Source: Gemmataceae bacterium
GTDB lineage: Bacteria > Planctomycetota > Planctomycetia > Gemmatales > Gemmataceae
NCBI GenBank assembly: GCA_009691845.1
Contig: SIAJ01000022.1
Location: forward strand, 1 to 63,040
Reading direction: 5' to 3'
Length of the DNA: 63,040 nt
Positions 34,150 to 43,900 of this stretch are shown one piece after another (the stretch's first letter is position 1; every line of letters begins with the position of its first letter). The notes beneath the pieces were generated by a model. The model was not told the origin of the DNA. It did not search any database and saw only the letters and a program-made list of their open reading frames with translations. Position numbers and translations under genes: made by a program.

Positions 34150-35235
34150 ATGCTGAAAAGATTCGTCACATTAGCCCTATTCGTCCCAGGTTCCGTCATT
34201 TTCGCTGCCGACTGGGCTTTGCATCGCGGTAACGCCACGCAGACTGGGGTTTCCGCCGAGAAACTCCCCGAGAAGCTCGACATTAAGTGGGAGTTCAAGA
34301 CCAAGAATGGAATCGAAGGAACGGTCGTCATCTCCGACGGAGTCGTCTTTGCAGGTTCGGCCGACAAACATCTCTACGCAATCGATTTGAAGAGCGGCCA
34401 ATTGAAATGGAAGCGGCTGCTGGGCATCCTCACGGCCTCGCCCGGGGTGAACGGGGACCGCGTGTACATCGGCGACGCGGATGGCAAGTTCTGCTGCCTG
34501 AACAAAGCGACCGGAGCGGTCATCTGGACATTCGAGACCGACGGGCAGATCACTGCCGCCCCAAATTTTGACGGCGATAACGTTCTCATTCCCGCTCACG
34601 ATTCGACCCTGTACTGCCTCAACAAGGACGGCAAAAAGATCTGGGACTTCAAGATTGAAGGCCCGATTTACGGCGCCGTTGCGGTTGCACAGGGTGCGAC
34701 GTTCCTTGCCGGTTGCGATAGTACGTTGCACGTACTGGATCTCAAGACAGGCAAATCGCTCGGCAGCGTGGACCTCAAAGGTCAAAGCGGTTCGGCCGCG
34801 GCGGTGTACGGCGACTACCTTTATGTCGGCACCATGTCGAACCAGGTCCTGGCCATCCATCTGAAAAAGCTCAAGATCGAATGGGAATTCGAGGCCCCGC
34901 GACGCAAGCAACCGTTCTACGCGTCGGCCGCCGTCAACGAAGATCTCGTCGTGATCGGCTGTCGCGATGACAAAGTTTGGGCTCTGGACCGCAAGACCGG
35001 CAAGCGTAAATGGGATTTCCTGACCGAGCACAAAGTCGATGGCTCGGCCGTCATCGTCGGCGAACGCATTTTTGTCGGCTCGTTCGACCAGAAGCTTTAC
35101 GTCCTGAATTTGAAGGGCGAAAAACTCGCCGAGTACAGCCTTGATGGAGCGATCATGGGTTCCCCGGCCGTGAGCGGCGGCTGCCTCGTCATCGGCACCG
35201 ATAAGGGCACGGTTTATTGTTTGGGGGCGAAATAG
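34150..35235 (+). CDS. PQQ-type beta-propeller secreted protein
   Basis: A 361-residue protein with a Sec signal (cut near IFA, residue 18) and repeated beta-propeller blades of PQQ/BamB type. Motifs such as YAIDLKSGQLKWK, CLNKATGAVIW and YVLNLKGEKLAEY recur about every 40 residues. No quinoprotein catalytic domain is present, so it is a scaffold or binding protein rather than a dehydrogenase. It lies just downstream of the BatA-like gene. Confidence 0.85.
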   Translation: MLKRFVTLALFVPGSVIFAADWALHRGNATQTGVSAEKLPEKLDIKWEFKTKNGIEGTVVISDGVVFAGSADKHLYAIDLKSGQLKWKRLLGILTASPGVNGDRVYIGDADGKFCCLNKATGAVIWTFETDGQITAAPNFDGDNVLIPAHDSTLYCLNKDGKKIWDFKIEGPIYGAVAVAQGATFLAGCDSTLHVLDLKTGKSLGSVDLKGQSGSAAAVYGDYLYVGTMSNQVLAIHLKKLKIEWEFEAPRRKQPFYASAAVNEDLVVIGCRDDKVWALDRKTGKRKWDFLTEHKVDGSAVIVGERIFVGSFDQKLYVLNLKGEKLAEYSLDGAIMGSPAVSGGCLVIGTDKGTVYCLGAK

Positions 35236-35437
35236 TTTCAAAGCGTGGAGAGCAAGAAAGGCGACAACTGCGAGCGGAATCCTTCCACTCAACTCCACAC
35301 TCCCCTTCCCAAGCCCTCGACTTCGCGGGTAAAATTAACCAGTCGAGCGAGTCGGTTGAACCATCTCCGCTGTTTCCCGTCTATTGAATTGGTTTCTCGA
35401 CGATTGCTTTGAATCCGAATGCAAGAGGAGACCTCCC

Positions 35438-36778
35438 ATGTGGCTCTTCGATCACGATCAAGTTCCGCACCTTCTCACGGAACTCCCCGGGCCGAACGCT
35501 CGCAAGTTGCTTGCCCGCGATACCGAGTTCGTTTCGCCTTCCTATACCCGCATCTATCCGCTTGTGGTGGATCGCGGCAGCGGTTGCGTCATCCGCGATG
35601 TCGATGACAACTTGTTCCTCGACTTCACGGCCGGGATCGCTGTCTGTGCGACTGGGCATTGCCATCCGGAAGTGGTCGAAGCGATTCGCGATCAGGCGGA
35701 TCGGCTCATTCATATGTCTGGAACTGATTTCTATTATGGCCCGCAGATCGACCTGGCCGAGACGCTGGCGAAGCTTGCTCCCGGTACTTCACCCAAGAAA
35801 GTGTTCTTTGCCAACAGCGGGGCCGAGGCCGTCGAGGCGGCGCTGAAGCTTTCCCGACACCACACGCAGCGGAGCCGGGCGATCGCATTCTTTGGCGGCT
35901 TCCACGGCCGAACCTATGGTGCCATGTCGTTGACGGCCTCGAAGCCGCACCATCGCCGGGGATTTTCGCCGTTGGTGCCCGATATTCATCACGTGCCGTT
36001 CCCCCGCAACTGTGGCGACTGCGGGCCGCTGGCCGATGGCTGTGGCTGCGTGGAAGAGATCGAGAATGTGCTCTTCCGACGAACAGCTCCGCCTGACGAA
36101 GTGGCTGCGATTTTCATCGAGCCGATCCAAGGCGAAGGGGGATACCACATCGCTCCGCCGCAGTTTCTGCGCTCGCTTCGCGAGTTGTGCGACAAGCACG
36201 GCATCCTGCTGGTGGTGGATGAAATTCAGAGCGGCATGGGGCGTACCGGAAAGATGTTCGCCATCGAACACGCGGGCGTGGAGCCGGACATCATTTGCAC
36301 GGCCAAGGGAATCGCAAGTGGCCTGCCACTCGGGGCCATCATCGCCAAGGCGGAGGTAATGGATTGGCCGGCCGGTAGCCACGCCAGCACGTTCGGCGGC
36401 AACCCGATCGCTTGCCGGGCCGCCCTGACGACGATCGACCTGCTGAATCGCGAGTACATGGCCAACGCCCGAGTACGGGGCGAGCAGTTGCGCGGTGGTC
36501 TGCGTGAGTTGACCGACCGGCACGACTGCCTGGCCCACGTGCGCGGACTTGGGCTGATGACTGCCGTCGATGTCGTCACGGATCACGGCACGGCCGATCC
36601 GAAAGGCCGCGACGCAGTGATTCAGGCTGCTTTTCAAAGCGGCCTCCTCCTACTCGGCTGCGGTGAGTCGGCGATCCGGTTGTGCCCGCCATTGTGCGTG
36701 ACGGAGGAGCAAGTGAGTGTGTGCCTGAGGATGCTGGACGAAGTCGCGGCCGAGGTGTTCGCGGATGTGATTTCGTGA
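35438..36778 (+). CDS. Class III aminotransferase
   Basis: A 446-residue PLP enzyme of the class III family (ornithine, acetylornithine, GABA or related amine donors). The ATG at 35438 has GAGGAG 8 bases upstream; the in-frame ATG at 35384 is not needed. Markers are FANSGAEAVEAALKLSRHHT near 127, VVDEIQSGMGRTG near 262, and the catalytic Lys in TAKGIASGLP near 288. Length resembles GABA or beta-alanine transaminases, but substrate cannot be set from sequence alone. It is monocistronic, followed by a palindromic repeat. Confidence 0.9.
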   Translation: MWLFDHDQVPHLLTELPGPNARKLLARDTEFVSPSYTRIYPLVVDRGSGCVIRDVDDNLFLDFTAGIAVCATGHCHPEVVEAIRDQADRLIHMSGTDFYYGPQIDLAETLAKLAPGTSPKKVFFANSGAEAVEAALKLSRHHTQRSRAIAFFGGFHGRTYGAMSLTASKPHHRRGFSPLVPDIHHVPFPRNCGDCGPLADGCGCVEEIENVLFRRTAPPDEVAAIFIEPIQGEGGYHIAPPQFLRSLRELCDKHGILLVVDEIQSGMGRTGKMFAIEHAGVEPDIICTAKGIASGLPLGAIIAKAEVMDWPAGSHASTFGGNPIACRAALTTIDLLNREYMANARVRGEQLRGGLRELTDRHDCLAHVRGLGLMTAVDVVTDHGTADPKGRDAVIQAAFQSGLLLLGCGESAIRLCPPLCVTEEQVSVCLRMLDEVAAEVFADVIS

Positions 36779-36783
36779 CAAGT

Positions 36784-36849
36784 CGAAAGTAGCAGGCAGA
36801 CTCCGTCTACCGTTCGGCGACGGCACACGCAGTCTGCCTGCTACTTTCG
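36784..36849. repeat. GCAGGCAGACTCCG palindrome
   Basis: Arms of 21-22 bases, starting CGAAAGTAGCAGGCAGACT, pair with one mismatch just after the aminotransferase stop. The loop (CCGTTCGGCGACGGCACAC) matches the loop of the repeat at 56336 although the outer stem differs. It could also serve as a terminator. Confidence 0.65.
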
Positions 36850-36926
36850 GCCGGCTCTCTACGCATTTTTTGGCTTGAACTGTACAATCTCAACAAACGC
36901 AGTTCGACTTCAAAGGACCCAACCCC

Positions 36927-37352
36927 GTGACGCGGAAGACTCAAAAAACCAAGATCGTCGCGTTCAAGGTTGAGGAGGAGCTTGCCGAGTTTCTCGGCAA
37001 GCTCAAGAACAAAAGCGAATTCATCCGCAAGGCGATCCTGGCTCAATTCTCGATGGAATGTCCTCTCTGTTCCGGTTCGGGCGTCGTGCCACGCGGCTTG
37101 CACAATCATTACAAGCCGATCGTCCTGAGAGAGAACAAGCACCCTTGCAACAAGTGCTCGACGCCAATCGCGTTACCACTAAACATCGACGCGGCCTCCG
37201 CGGCCGAGCGGCCCCGGCTCGAACAATATTTCCATGGCGGACCACTCTTCTGTGCCAAATGCTTTGCCGACGTTCCCTCATGTGACGATTGCGAATGGCA
37301 CATCCCGCACGAAGGAATTGCCGACCACTTCAAGAAGGTTCACGCCCATTAA
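36927..37352 (+). CDS. RHH plus zinc-finger putative regulator
   Basis: A 141-residue protein. Residues 8-41 fit a ribbon-helix-helix DNA-binding unit (KIVAFKVEEELAEFLGKL then SEFIRKAIL). After it come four Cys pairs, CPLC at 45-48, CNKC at 74-77, CAKC at 109-112 and CDDC at 119-122, and His at 134 and 140, which give a C2H2-like end. It probably binds DNA as a dimer and one or two zinc ions, and could respond to metal. The start lies about 80 bases after the palindrome. The coding region ends next to a PLP decarboxylase gene, so a link is possible. Confidence 0.75.
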   Translation: MTRKTQKTKIVAFKVEEELAEFLGKLKNKSEFIRKAILAQFSMECPLCSGSGVVPRGLHNHYKPIVLRENKHPCNKCSTPIALPLNIDAASAAERPRLEQYFHGGPLFCAKCFADVPSCDDCEWHIPHEGIADHFKKVHAH

Positions 37353-37368
37353 CGGCCGACTAGCCGAA

Positions 37369-38799
37369 TTGAGACGAGCGGTTGCCGAGCCGCTGCCGCA
37401 TCCGGAGCCGGAAGAGTTGCTCGCCGCAGCACGCAACGTACAGGCCTGGGCGTTCCAACACCACGAGACGCTCGAAACCCAACCGATTGGGCTGACCGCC
37501 GAGCCATCGTTCCCGCAGATGCAGTCCCTTCGCGGTCCGCCAGAGGAAGCCCCTACTCCGTTTGACGAGATCTTTCAAGAATTTCGCTCGAACGTTGAAC
37601 CCTGGGCCTATCGCACCAATCACCCGCGATTTCTGGCGTTCGTGCCCGGAGCCCCGTCTGTTCCGTCGATGATTGGCGACTGGCTGACAGCCGCTGCGAA
37701 CTTCTTCGCGGGAGTCTGGCTAGAGGGATCAGGCCCGGCCCAAGTGGAATCGACGGTACTCGATTGGTTTCGCACCTGGCTCGGAATGCCCGAAGGCACT
37801 AGCGGCGTGCTGACCGCCGGAGGCTCCGAAGCTAATCTGATTGCTCTGGTCGTGGCACGGGAACAAATTTCTTTTGCCGACCGCGACCGAGCGATCATCT
37901 ACGTCGCAGAACAACGGCACTGGTCCATCGATCGGGCTGCGAAGGTTATGGGTATTCGCCGCGATCGAGTTCGAGTGGTGCCAGTTGATGATCAATTCCG
38001 CCTTCGAGGCGACGTCTTACAGGCGTGCATTGAACCAGATCGCAAGGCTGGCTTCCTGCCGTGGGCTGTCGTCGCCAACGCGGGTGCGACGAACACCGGA
38101 ACTGTCGATGCTCTCGATGAGATCGCGGATGTTTGCAATCGCGAGAGCCTGTGGCTGCACATCGACGGGGCGTATGGCTGGGCTGCAGTCCTGACCGAAG
38201 ACGGCAAACGCGAACTCTCGGGAATCGAACGAGCGGATTCGGTAACGCTCGACCCGCACAAATGGCTCGCTCAAACGTTCGATGTCGGCTGCGTGCTCGT
38301 TCGCAATGGAAAGCTGTTGCCCGAGACGTTTGCCACACGCCCCGACTACCTGCAGGATGTCACGCCACGCGAAGACGAAATCAATTACGCTGACTATGGC
38401 ATCGCACTCACGCGAAGATTCCGGGCGTTGAAAATCTGGCTGTCGGTGCGAATGCTCGGTCTCGACTGGTTTCGGCAACTCGTTCAACACAGTTGCGACC
38501 TGGCACAATACGCTCAGGCAAAGCTCGAACAAACCGAACATTTCGAAATTCTCTGCCCACGTCGTTTGAGCATTCTCTGCTTTCGCCACATGTCCCCGAA
38601 ATCAGCCGACGTGGAAGCCGAGAATATCCGACTGCTTGAAAAGCTTCGAGAAACGGGCCGTGTGTTTCTCTCTTCCACTCGCCTGAATGGTGTGTTTGCG
38701 ATTCGCATGTGCTTCGTGAACTGGCGAACCACCGCAGCAGACGTGGACGAAATCGTGGAGTTGCTAGCCAAGCTGGCTGAAAATACGCGAGAACACTAA
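37369..38799 (+). CDS. Group II PLP-dependent decarboxylase
   Basis: A PLP enzyme of the aromatic-L-amino-acid/glutamate/histidine decarboxylase family. Markers are HIDGAYGWAA near residue 265 (the PLP-binding Asp) and LDPHKWLAQTFDVGCVL near 295 (the Schiff-base Lys). The TTG at 37369 is the best start found, giving 476 residues. The ATG at 37234 would overlap the zinc-finger gene by 119 bases, where the predicted residues are a shadow of that gene. Substrate is not clear from sequence. The product would be a biogenic amine in the cytoplasm. Confidence 0.83.
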   Translation: MRRAVAEPLPHPEPEELLAAARNVQAWAFQHHETLETQPIGLTAEPSFPQMQSLRGPPEEAPTPFDEIFQEFRSNVEPWAYRTNHPRFLAFVPGAPSVPSMIGDWLTAAANFFAGVWLEGSGPAQVESTVLDWFRTWLGMPEGTSGVLTAGGSEANLIALVVAREQISFADRDRAIIYVAEQRHWSIDRAAKVMGIRRDRVRVVPVDDQFRLRGDVLQACIEPDRKAGFLPWAVVANAGATNTGTVDALDEIADVCNRESLWLHIDGAYGWAAVLTEDGKRELSGIERADSVTLDPHKWLAQTFDVGCVLVRNGKLLPETFATRPDYLQDVTPREDEINYADYGIALTRRFRALKIWLSVRMLGLDWFRQLVQHSCDLAQYAQAKLEQTEHFEILCPRRLSILCFRHMSPKSADVEAENIRLLEKLRETGRVFLSSTRLNGVFAIRMCFVNWRTTAADVDEIVELLAKLAENTREH

Positions 38800-39049
38800 T
38801 CTACACTTGGATTCGCTAAGCCAAGAACAAAGCCAGGGGCTCGATGCTTCAAGAGCGGAGATCAGCGTGGATTCGTGTTACGAGTACCGTTCATACTTGC
38901 TCAGTCGTCCGTAGGTTCCGATTGATTTGTTCATGCCATCTTTTCCGGCTTTGCCAATCGGTTGGGCAACCAGAAATCACCTTCCGACTTGACGGCGGAT
39001 GAAAGTTTCGTCAGGCTAAGGGGAGGATCTTCCGAGGCGGGGTACTTCC

Positions 39050-39748
39050 ATGAAGCTGGTTCATCGCATTCTTTCAGTGAGCCTGATCGGCTTGGTTGCC
39101 GCAGCCGCAGCCACTTCGCAGGAGAAGGTCGATCCGGCAGCACCGGCGAAGGCCGACGACATCACGCTCGGCTTCAAGGCTTATGTGATCGCCGAACCGC
39201 GATTTCCACCGGACGACGTACGCAATCCGGTGGGGAAAAAGCCTCGCAACCCGGTCGATCTGGTGACCGAGCACGGTCTGGCCCCGGTCGTTGCCGTCTT
39301 CTCGCGAGCCATCCCGGCTGACGCAAACGCGCCGCTCGCGGCCGTCGTGAAAAAATTGGATACGCTTGCCGACGACAAGGATTACAAGGCACGACGACTG
39401 GGCACGTTTTTGGTGTTCCTGTCACTGCAGAATGAATTTCGCAAGGACCCAATGGTCGATGCAAAGACAAGAGAAATCTCGCAGTTCGTCGTCGGGGTGA
39501 AGCCCACCAAGACGACCATTGCCATGGCGGAAGCCACCGAGACGCCGGACGGGACGGAGCAACCGCTAGTTCCCGCTCAAGTCACGGCTTTCGGGATCGG
39601 TGCGGAGGACGACCTGGTGATCGTGTTCTACTACAAGTTCACGGTCATCAAACGATGGAAGTTCAAAGTGAGCACACCGCCGACGGAAGCCGATCTGACG
39701 GCACTGGGCGACGAAGTCGCGAAGTTGTTGAGTCCGAAGAAGAAGTAA
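39050..39748 (+). CDS. Secreted hypothetical protein
   Basis: A 232-residue protein with a Sec signal (cut near AAATS, residue 23). The segments HGLAPVVAVFSR (about 75-86) and GFKAYV (about 41-46) look weakly like a thioredoxin-type or peroxiredoxin fold, but without a cysteine pair, so the comparison is tentative. A strong GC hairpin follows the stop. Upstream, 38800-39049 holds no gene. Confidence 0.7.
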   Translation: MKLVHRILSVSLIGLVAAAAATSQEKVDPAAPAKADDITLGFKAYVIAEPRFPPDDVRNPVGKKPRNPVDLVTEHGLAPVVAVFSRAIPADANAPLAAVVKKLDTLADDKDYKARRLGTFLVFLSLQNEFRKDPMVDAKTREISQFVVGVKPTKTTIAMAEATETPDGTEQPLVPAQVTAFGIGAEDDLVIVFYYKFTVIKRWKFKVSTPPTEADLTALGDEVAKLLSPKKK

Positions 39749-39760
39749 TTCAATGTCGCA

Positions 39761-39806
39761 CGAAACGGAGCGGGCCGCCAGATAACTGGCGGCCCGCTCC
39801 GTTTCG
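39761..39806. terminator. Perfect 21-bp hairpin
   Basis: Perfect 21-base arms (39761-39781 and 39786-39806) with a 4-base loop ATAA, very GC-rich, 13 bases after the stop of the upstream gene. This is a good candidate for the transcription terminator of 39050-39748. Only a weak T-run follows, so a dispersed repeat is also possible. Confidence 0.7.
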
Positions 39807-40006
39807 GTTTCTAGCTCCTCTTGTTGCGATGGAACTCATTGATGTAGATCCACTCGGACTGCCAGATCGTTGCAGCACTGGCCTCGGATCCAGTCGCTGC
39901 CATTCTCGCCGGTGAGTTGATCGTACCGGAGAGGCCGAACCGTATTCGCACAGACCACTCGCTTTCGCTAAACTGCTCAAGACGAATTTATCACCCGGAG
40001 TCACTC

Positions 40007-40879
40007 ATGAAATTCTGCATCAAGCGATTCTCGTTCGCTCTCTTCGTCGTGGCTACCTTCTGCCCACCGGCTCGCGCGGAACCGCAAATCGTGGCGGACG
40101 TGGTTTACGGCCACAAGGATGGGATGGCACTCACGTTCGATGTGATTAAGCCGGAGAAGCCCAACGGGGCCGCGGTCCTGTGGATTCAAAGCGGAGGCTG
40201 GTACTCCAACTGGGTCGAGCCGAAAGGCTGGCTTACCAACGGCAAGCATTATCTAGACAAGAACTACACGCTCTTCATTGTCCGTCACGGCAGTGCGCCG
40301 AAGTACGCCATCCCCGACGCAGCAGCCGATGTGCGTCGAGCGGTTCGCGTCATTCGTCAGAAGGCCAAAGACTTCGGGGTCGATCCGGAACGGCTAGGCG
40401 TGATCGGCGGTAGTGCGGGCGGGCATCTCTCGTGCATGTTGGGAACCACCGGCGACGATGGCGATCCCAAGGCGAAGGATGGAGCACTCACATCGAGCAG
40501 CCGGGTGGCCTGCGTGGTTGCCATCTATCCGCCGACGGACATCAGCGAATGGGTAACCAACCCGCCCGAGATCATCAAGAAAAATGCGGGCCTGAAGCCG
40601 CCGCTGACGTTCGACGCCAAGCTCGCACCCGAGCATTCCCCGCTACTGAAGGTCACGGCGAAGTCGGCCCCGACCCTCTTCATCCACGGCGACAAGGATC
40701 TACTGGTGCCGATTTCGCACAGCCAGAAGATGCTCGCCGCCCTCGAAAAGGCCGGTGTGCCAACCAAGCTCGTCACCATCGAAGGAGCAGCCCACGGGTT
40801 CAACCCGAAGCAGAACGCCGAGCAGGTCCTACCGGCATTGATGGAGTGGTTTGATCAGTATCTGGACAAGAAACAGTAA
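40007..40879 (+). CDS. Secreted alpha/beta hydrolase (BD-FAE/esterase type)
   Basis: A 290-residue hydrolase with a Sec signal (about residues 1-24). ATG 40007 has GGAG upstream; the longer frame from 39917 has no such support. Motifs are VLWIQSGGWYSN near 64 (oxyanion), IGGSAGGHLSCML near 137 (nucleophile Ser), and GDKDLLVP near 227 with GAAHGF near 264 (Asp and His). It is probably an ester-cleaving enzyme of the exported pool that is prominent in this region. A bidirectional terminator hairpin follows. Confidence 0.85.
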   Translation: MKFCIKRFSFALFVVATFCPPARAEPQIVADVVYGHKDGMALTFDVIKPEKPNGAAVLWIQSGGWYSNWVEPKGWLTNGKHYLDKNYTLFIVRHGSAPKYAIPDAAADVRRAVRVIRQKAKDFGVDPERLGVIGGSAGGHLSCMLGTTGDDGDPKAKDGALTSSSRVACVVAIYPPTDISEWVTNPPEIIKKNAGLKPPLTFDAKLAPEHSPLLKVTAKSAPTLFIHGDKDLLVPISHSQKMLAALEKAGVPTKLVTIEGAAHGFNPKQNAEQVLPALMEWFDQYLDKKQ

Positions 40880-40885
40880 AGTGCC

Positions 40886-40919
40886 AGAAAGCCCAGGGAC
40901 GGCCGTCCCTGGGCTTTCT
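40886..40919. terminator. Bidirectional terminator
   Basis: A perfect 34-base palindrome with AGAAAGCCCAGGGA arms around CGGCCG. It sits between the convergent hydrolase and multi-haem cytochrome genes and is flanked by TTCTT on the plus strand side. Confidence 0.7.
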
Positions 40920-40930
40920 TCGCTGCGAGA

Positions 40931-43900
40931 TTACTTCGCGGGCGGAATCTCGTTCAACGTGTATGCCCCCGTCGAATGCACGAGTTTCGCTCCCTTTGCT
41001 GAACGCACTCCACTCGCTCCGATCATGTACACGCGGTCTTTTACGAGCGGGCTCGTCGTCAATTCGGCCGTCAAGCCGTCCGCCGAGACTTCGACGCGTT
41101 CCACTTTCACGCCCGTGCGATCCAGTTCCGGCGAGCCATACGAGCCTGTGTACTCATGGCGATAGTGCTCCAGGTGATAGGATGCGGGATCGCTTGCAGT
41201 CTTCGAGTCGATGGGCGTGGTGAAGACAACGCGAAAGCCGCGTGGCCTAACATGAATCGACTGCATCTCGAACGGAACCTGGCCGGTGTAGTCGATGCGG
41301 AAGAGAGCCCCTCGATCGGGCTGGGCCATCCAGCCGGGTTCGGTGATACCGCCGACATAAAGCTTGCCACGCGGATCGAAGGCCATCGTCACAGGGCCTA
41401 GCAGTCCCTTCCCCCAGAACGGGAAGCACGCTCCCTGATAGATGCCATTCACTTTCTCGACATTGGCCCGAATGATGGCGCCGCCGTACATGAGCTCGGC
41501 CATAAATATCTGCCCGGCAAACGGGCCAAACTTCCCGGCCGTATTGTCGTATGCAACCCCGTTAATAGATCGGGCCCAGCCGTACGGCACCCAGATCGTC
41601 GTCTTTCCCGTAGGCTTGGCCGTGTGCTGTGGCTGAGAGCGATTCGGCCAGCCGTAGAATTTGCCCTCGTCAATGTGGCAAAGCTTATTCGCGGCCACCC
41701 AGTCGCCCTGGTTGTCCGTGAAAAAGACTTCGCCATCGGGCCCGGCACACCAGCCGAGAGCATTGCGCAGTCCATAGGCAACTTCCTCCGGCGGCTTGCC
41801 TGGTTTCAGGCGAAGCACGCCACCCGCACCGGACATTTTGCCATCTGCATAAGCCGCGTAACCAAAGACGAATCGGCCCTCCTTGTCCCGAGCGAGGCCG
41901 TAGGCCATGTCGTAGGTGTCCGCGATGCCATGCGGCAAGGCGGCCATTCGCTCAAACTCGCGTGCCTGGCCCTTGCTCTCCACAATCTTGGTCAGATTCC
42001 GGCGATGCAGTACATAAAGCCCGTCATCCTCGGCCAGCATGGAGAGCGCATCTTGATAAAGTCCGTTGCCGTAACGTTCGAAGCGAGCGTTCCTGCCATC
42101 GCCGGACGGATCGCGAAGCGCGAACAACTCGCCCGTCTTAAGTGAAGCGACGAACACCTGGCCATCTTTCGGCCGTACGGCGACGGCGCCAGGCATCACT
42201 CGATCTTCACCGGAAACTGTTTTCGGACGCGGATAGGCAATCGCCTTGTAGCCAGGGCGAACGAGGGAGCCATCGGGATCGTCTTTCAGTAATGTCGGAG
42301 TCAAGTCCCACATTGGCGGAGGTGCTTCCTTCGGAAGTTCCATCTTAAAATTCAGCGAAATCCGGCCCGCCTTGTCGGGCGAAACGGCGACGGTGTAGTC
42401 ACCGTTGCTACGCGTGAAGACACGCACGCCTTGCCCTTCTTCGGTCAATTTGAATTGCAGAGGTTGCGAGGACTTATAGGTGAAGGTGGCATCTTCCGGG
42501 AACTTCGAGAGATCGACCCGTCGCTTCAGTTCGCGATTTTCGACCAGAATCTCATCGCTGTATGCAAGAGTTTGCGATGCAAAACGGAGTTGCCAGCGAA
42601 CGCGTACACCGTGCTCGACTGTGTCGTAACCGAGTAGGATTCGTTCCGTCACCGTTTCCTTCTTGTCATCAGTACTGATTAATAGTTCGGACGACTTCAC
42701 GAGCCGAGTTTCCTGCCCATCGGCCAGAAACTGCCGAGTGCGGCCGTGCACATTCCGCAAGATTCGCCCGCCCGTGAACACGCTGATCGGGGTTCCCGTC
42801 GCCAGATCATACACGATCAAATCATTTGCCGGCGTGAGTATGCAGATTGACTCGATCGCCTTGCCATCGACACGAATCGGGATCTGTGCGACCAGCATCT
42901 CACCTGCCGCCGGCGCAGCAATCGGCAACGGCGGCGGCGGCTTCGGGCTAGGTGCATCCTTGCCCAGCGCGAAGTAGGCCCACAGTGCGTCCTTCTGCTT
43001 CGCGGCATCGCCATCGAGGACAGTCGTCAACGAAGCAAGTTTGCCATGTGCGAACACGCTCGGCATCGGCGTGCCGGGATAATAGCGCAGCGGTCCTTCG
43101 AGGAAGCGATCGACCCACTCACGTCGCAGTCGGCCTGAGGTTTTCGTCAGGTCGGGTCCGCTGACACCGGGGTCCGTAACCGCGAGTTGGTTTCCGTTCC
43201 AGACATGGCAGGACACACAGCCGTAACCTTGAAAACCAGCCAGTCGCGCCCCGTGCAGAGTGCCTAGCGTAGGATCACTGGCGCCTGCTTTCGGCGGATC
43301 GGCCTCGGTGATCAGTTCGCCATCGGCCTCCGCAAGTGCCTGAATTAGCGAGTCTGCGTCCTGGCCGTAGGCGGGCATGCGATAGCTATAGCGCGAGTCC
43401 TTCAGGCCGGGGTTCCCTTCCCGCACCGTGGTTGCGAGATAACTGCGCGTAAGCTTCTGATGGGGGTTCGTCATCCGTGGCGTGCGTTGAAACGGCAGTT
43501 CCTGCAAGAACGCTCCGCCGAGTTTGCTGCCCGCCTCCTCGATCGGTGGCGAACGGTCGCTGTCTCGCTGGTGGCACTGCACACAACCTGCGTGAGCTAA
43601 TCGAGTTTGCCGTGAGACATAGGGCGAATCGTGCTTCTCGTTCCTGGCAACGGCGAGGTAAGCCAGAAGTTCTTTTGTTGTTTCCGCGTTCAAGGCAAAA
43701 CGCGGTCCCGCTTTCTCGCCGAGACATCCCCTGTCAGTCGCCGTGATCGGTAAGTCGCGCGGTTTCGAGTCGCCGAGGCCAGTGTGGCAGGTTGCACAGC
43801 CCTTATCACGAAGCAGCGTTTCCGCCGCCGATTTCGCATCTCTCGCACCCAGTCGCCGGGCGGCCGCTTGGATTTCGTCCTGGCTTGGCGAATCCACTTT

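Noticed and set aside
37234..37368. An extended N-terminus for the PLP decarboxylase
   Set aside because: The segment is antiparallel in reading to nothing known and overlaps the well-supported zinc-finger gene by 119 bases; its residues look like out-of-frame translation.
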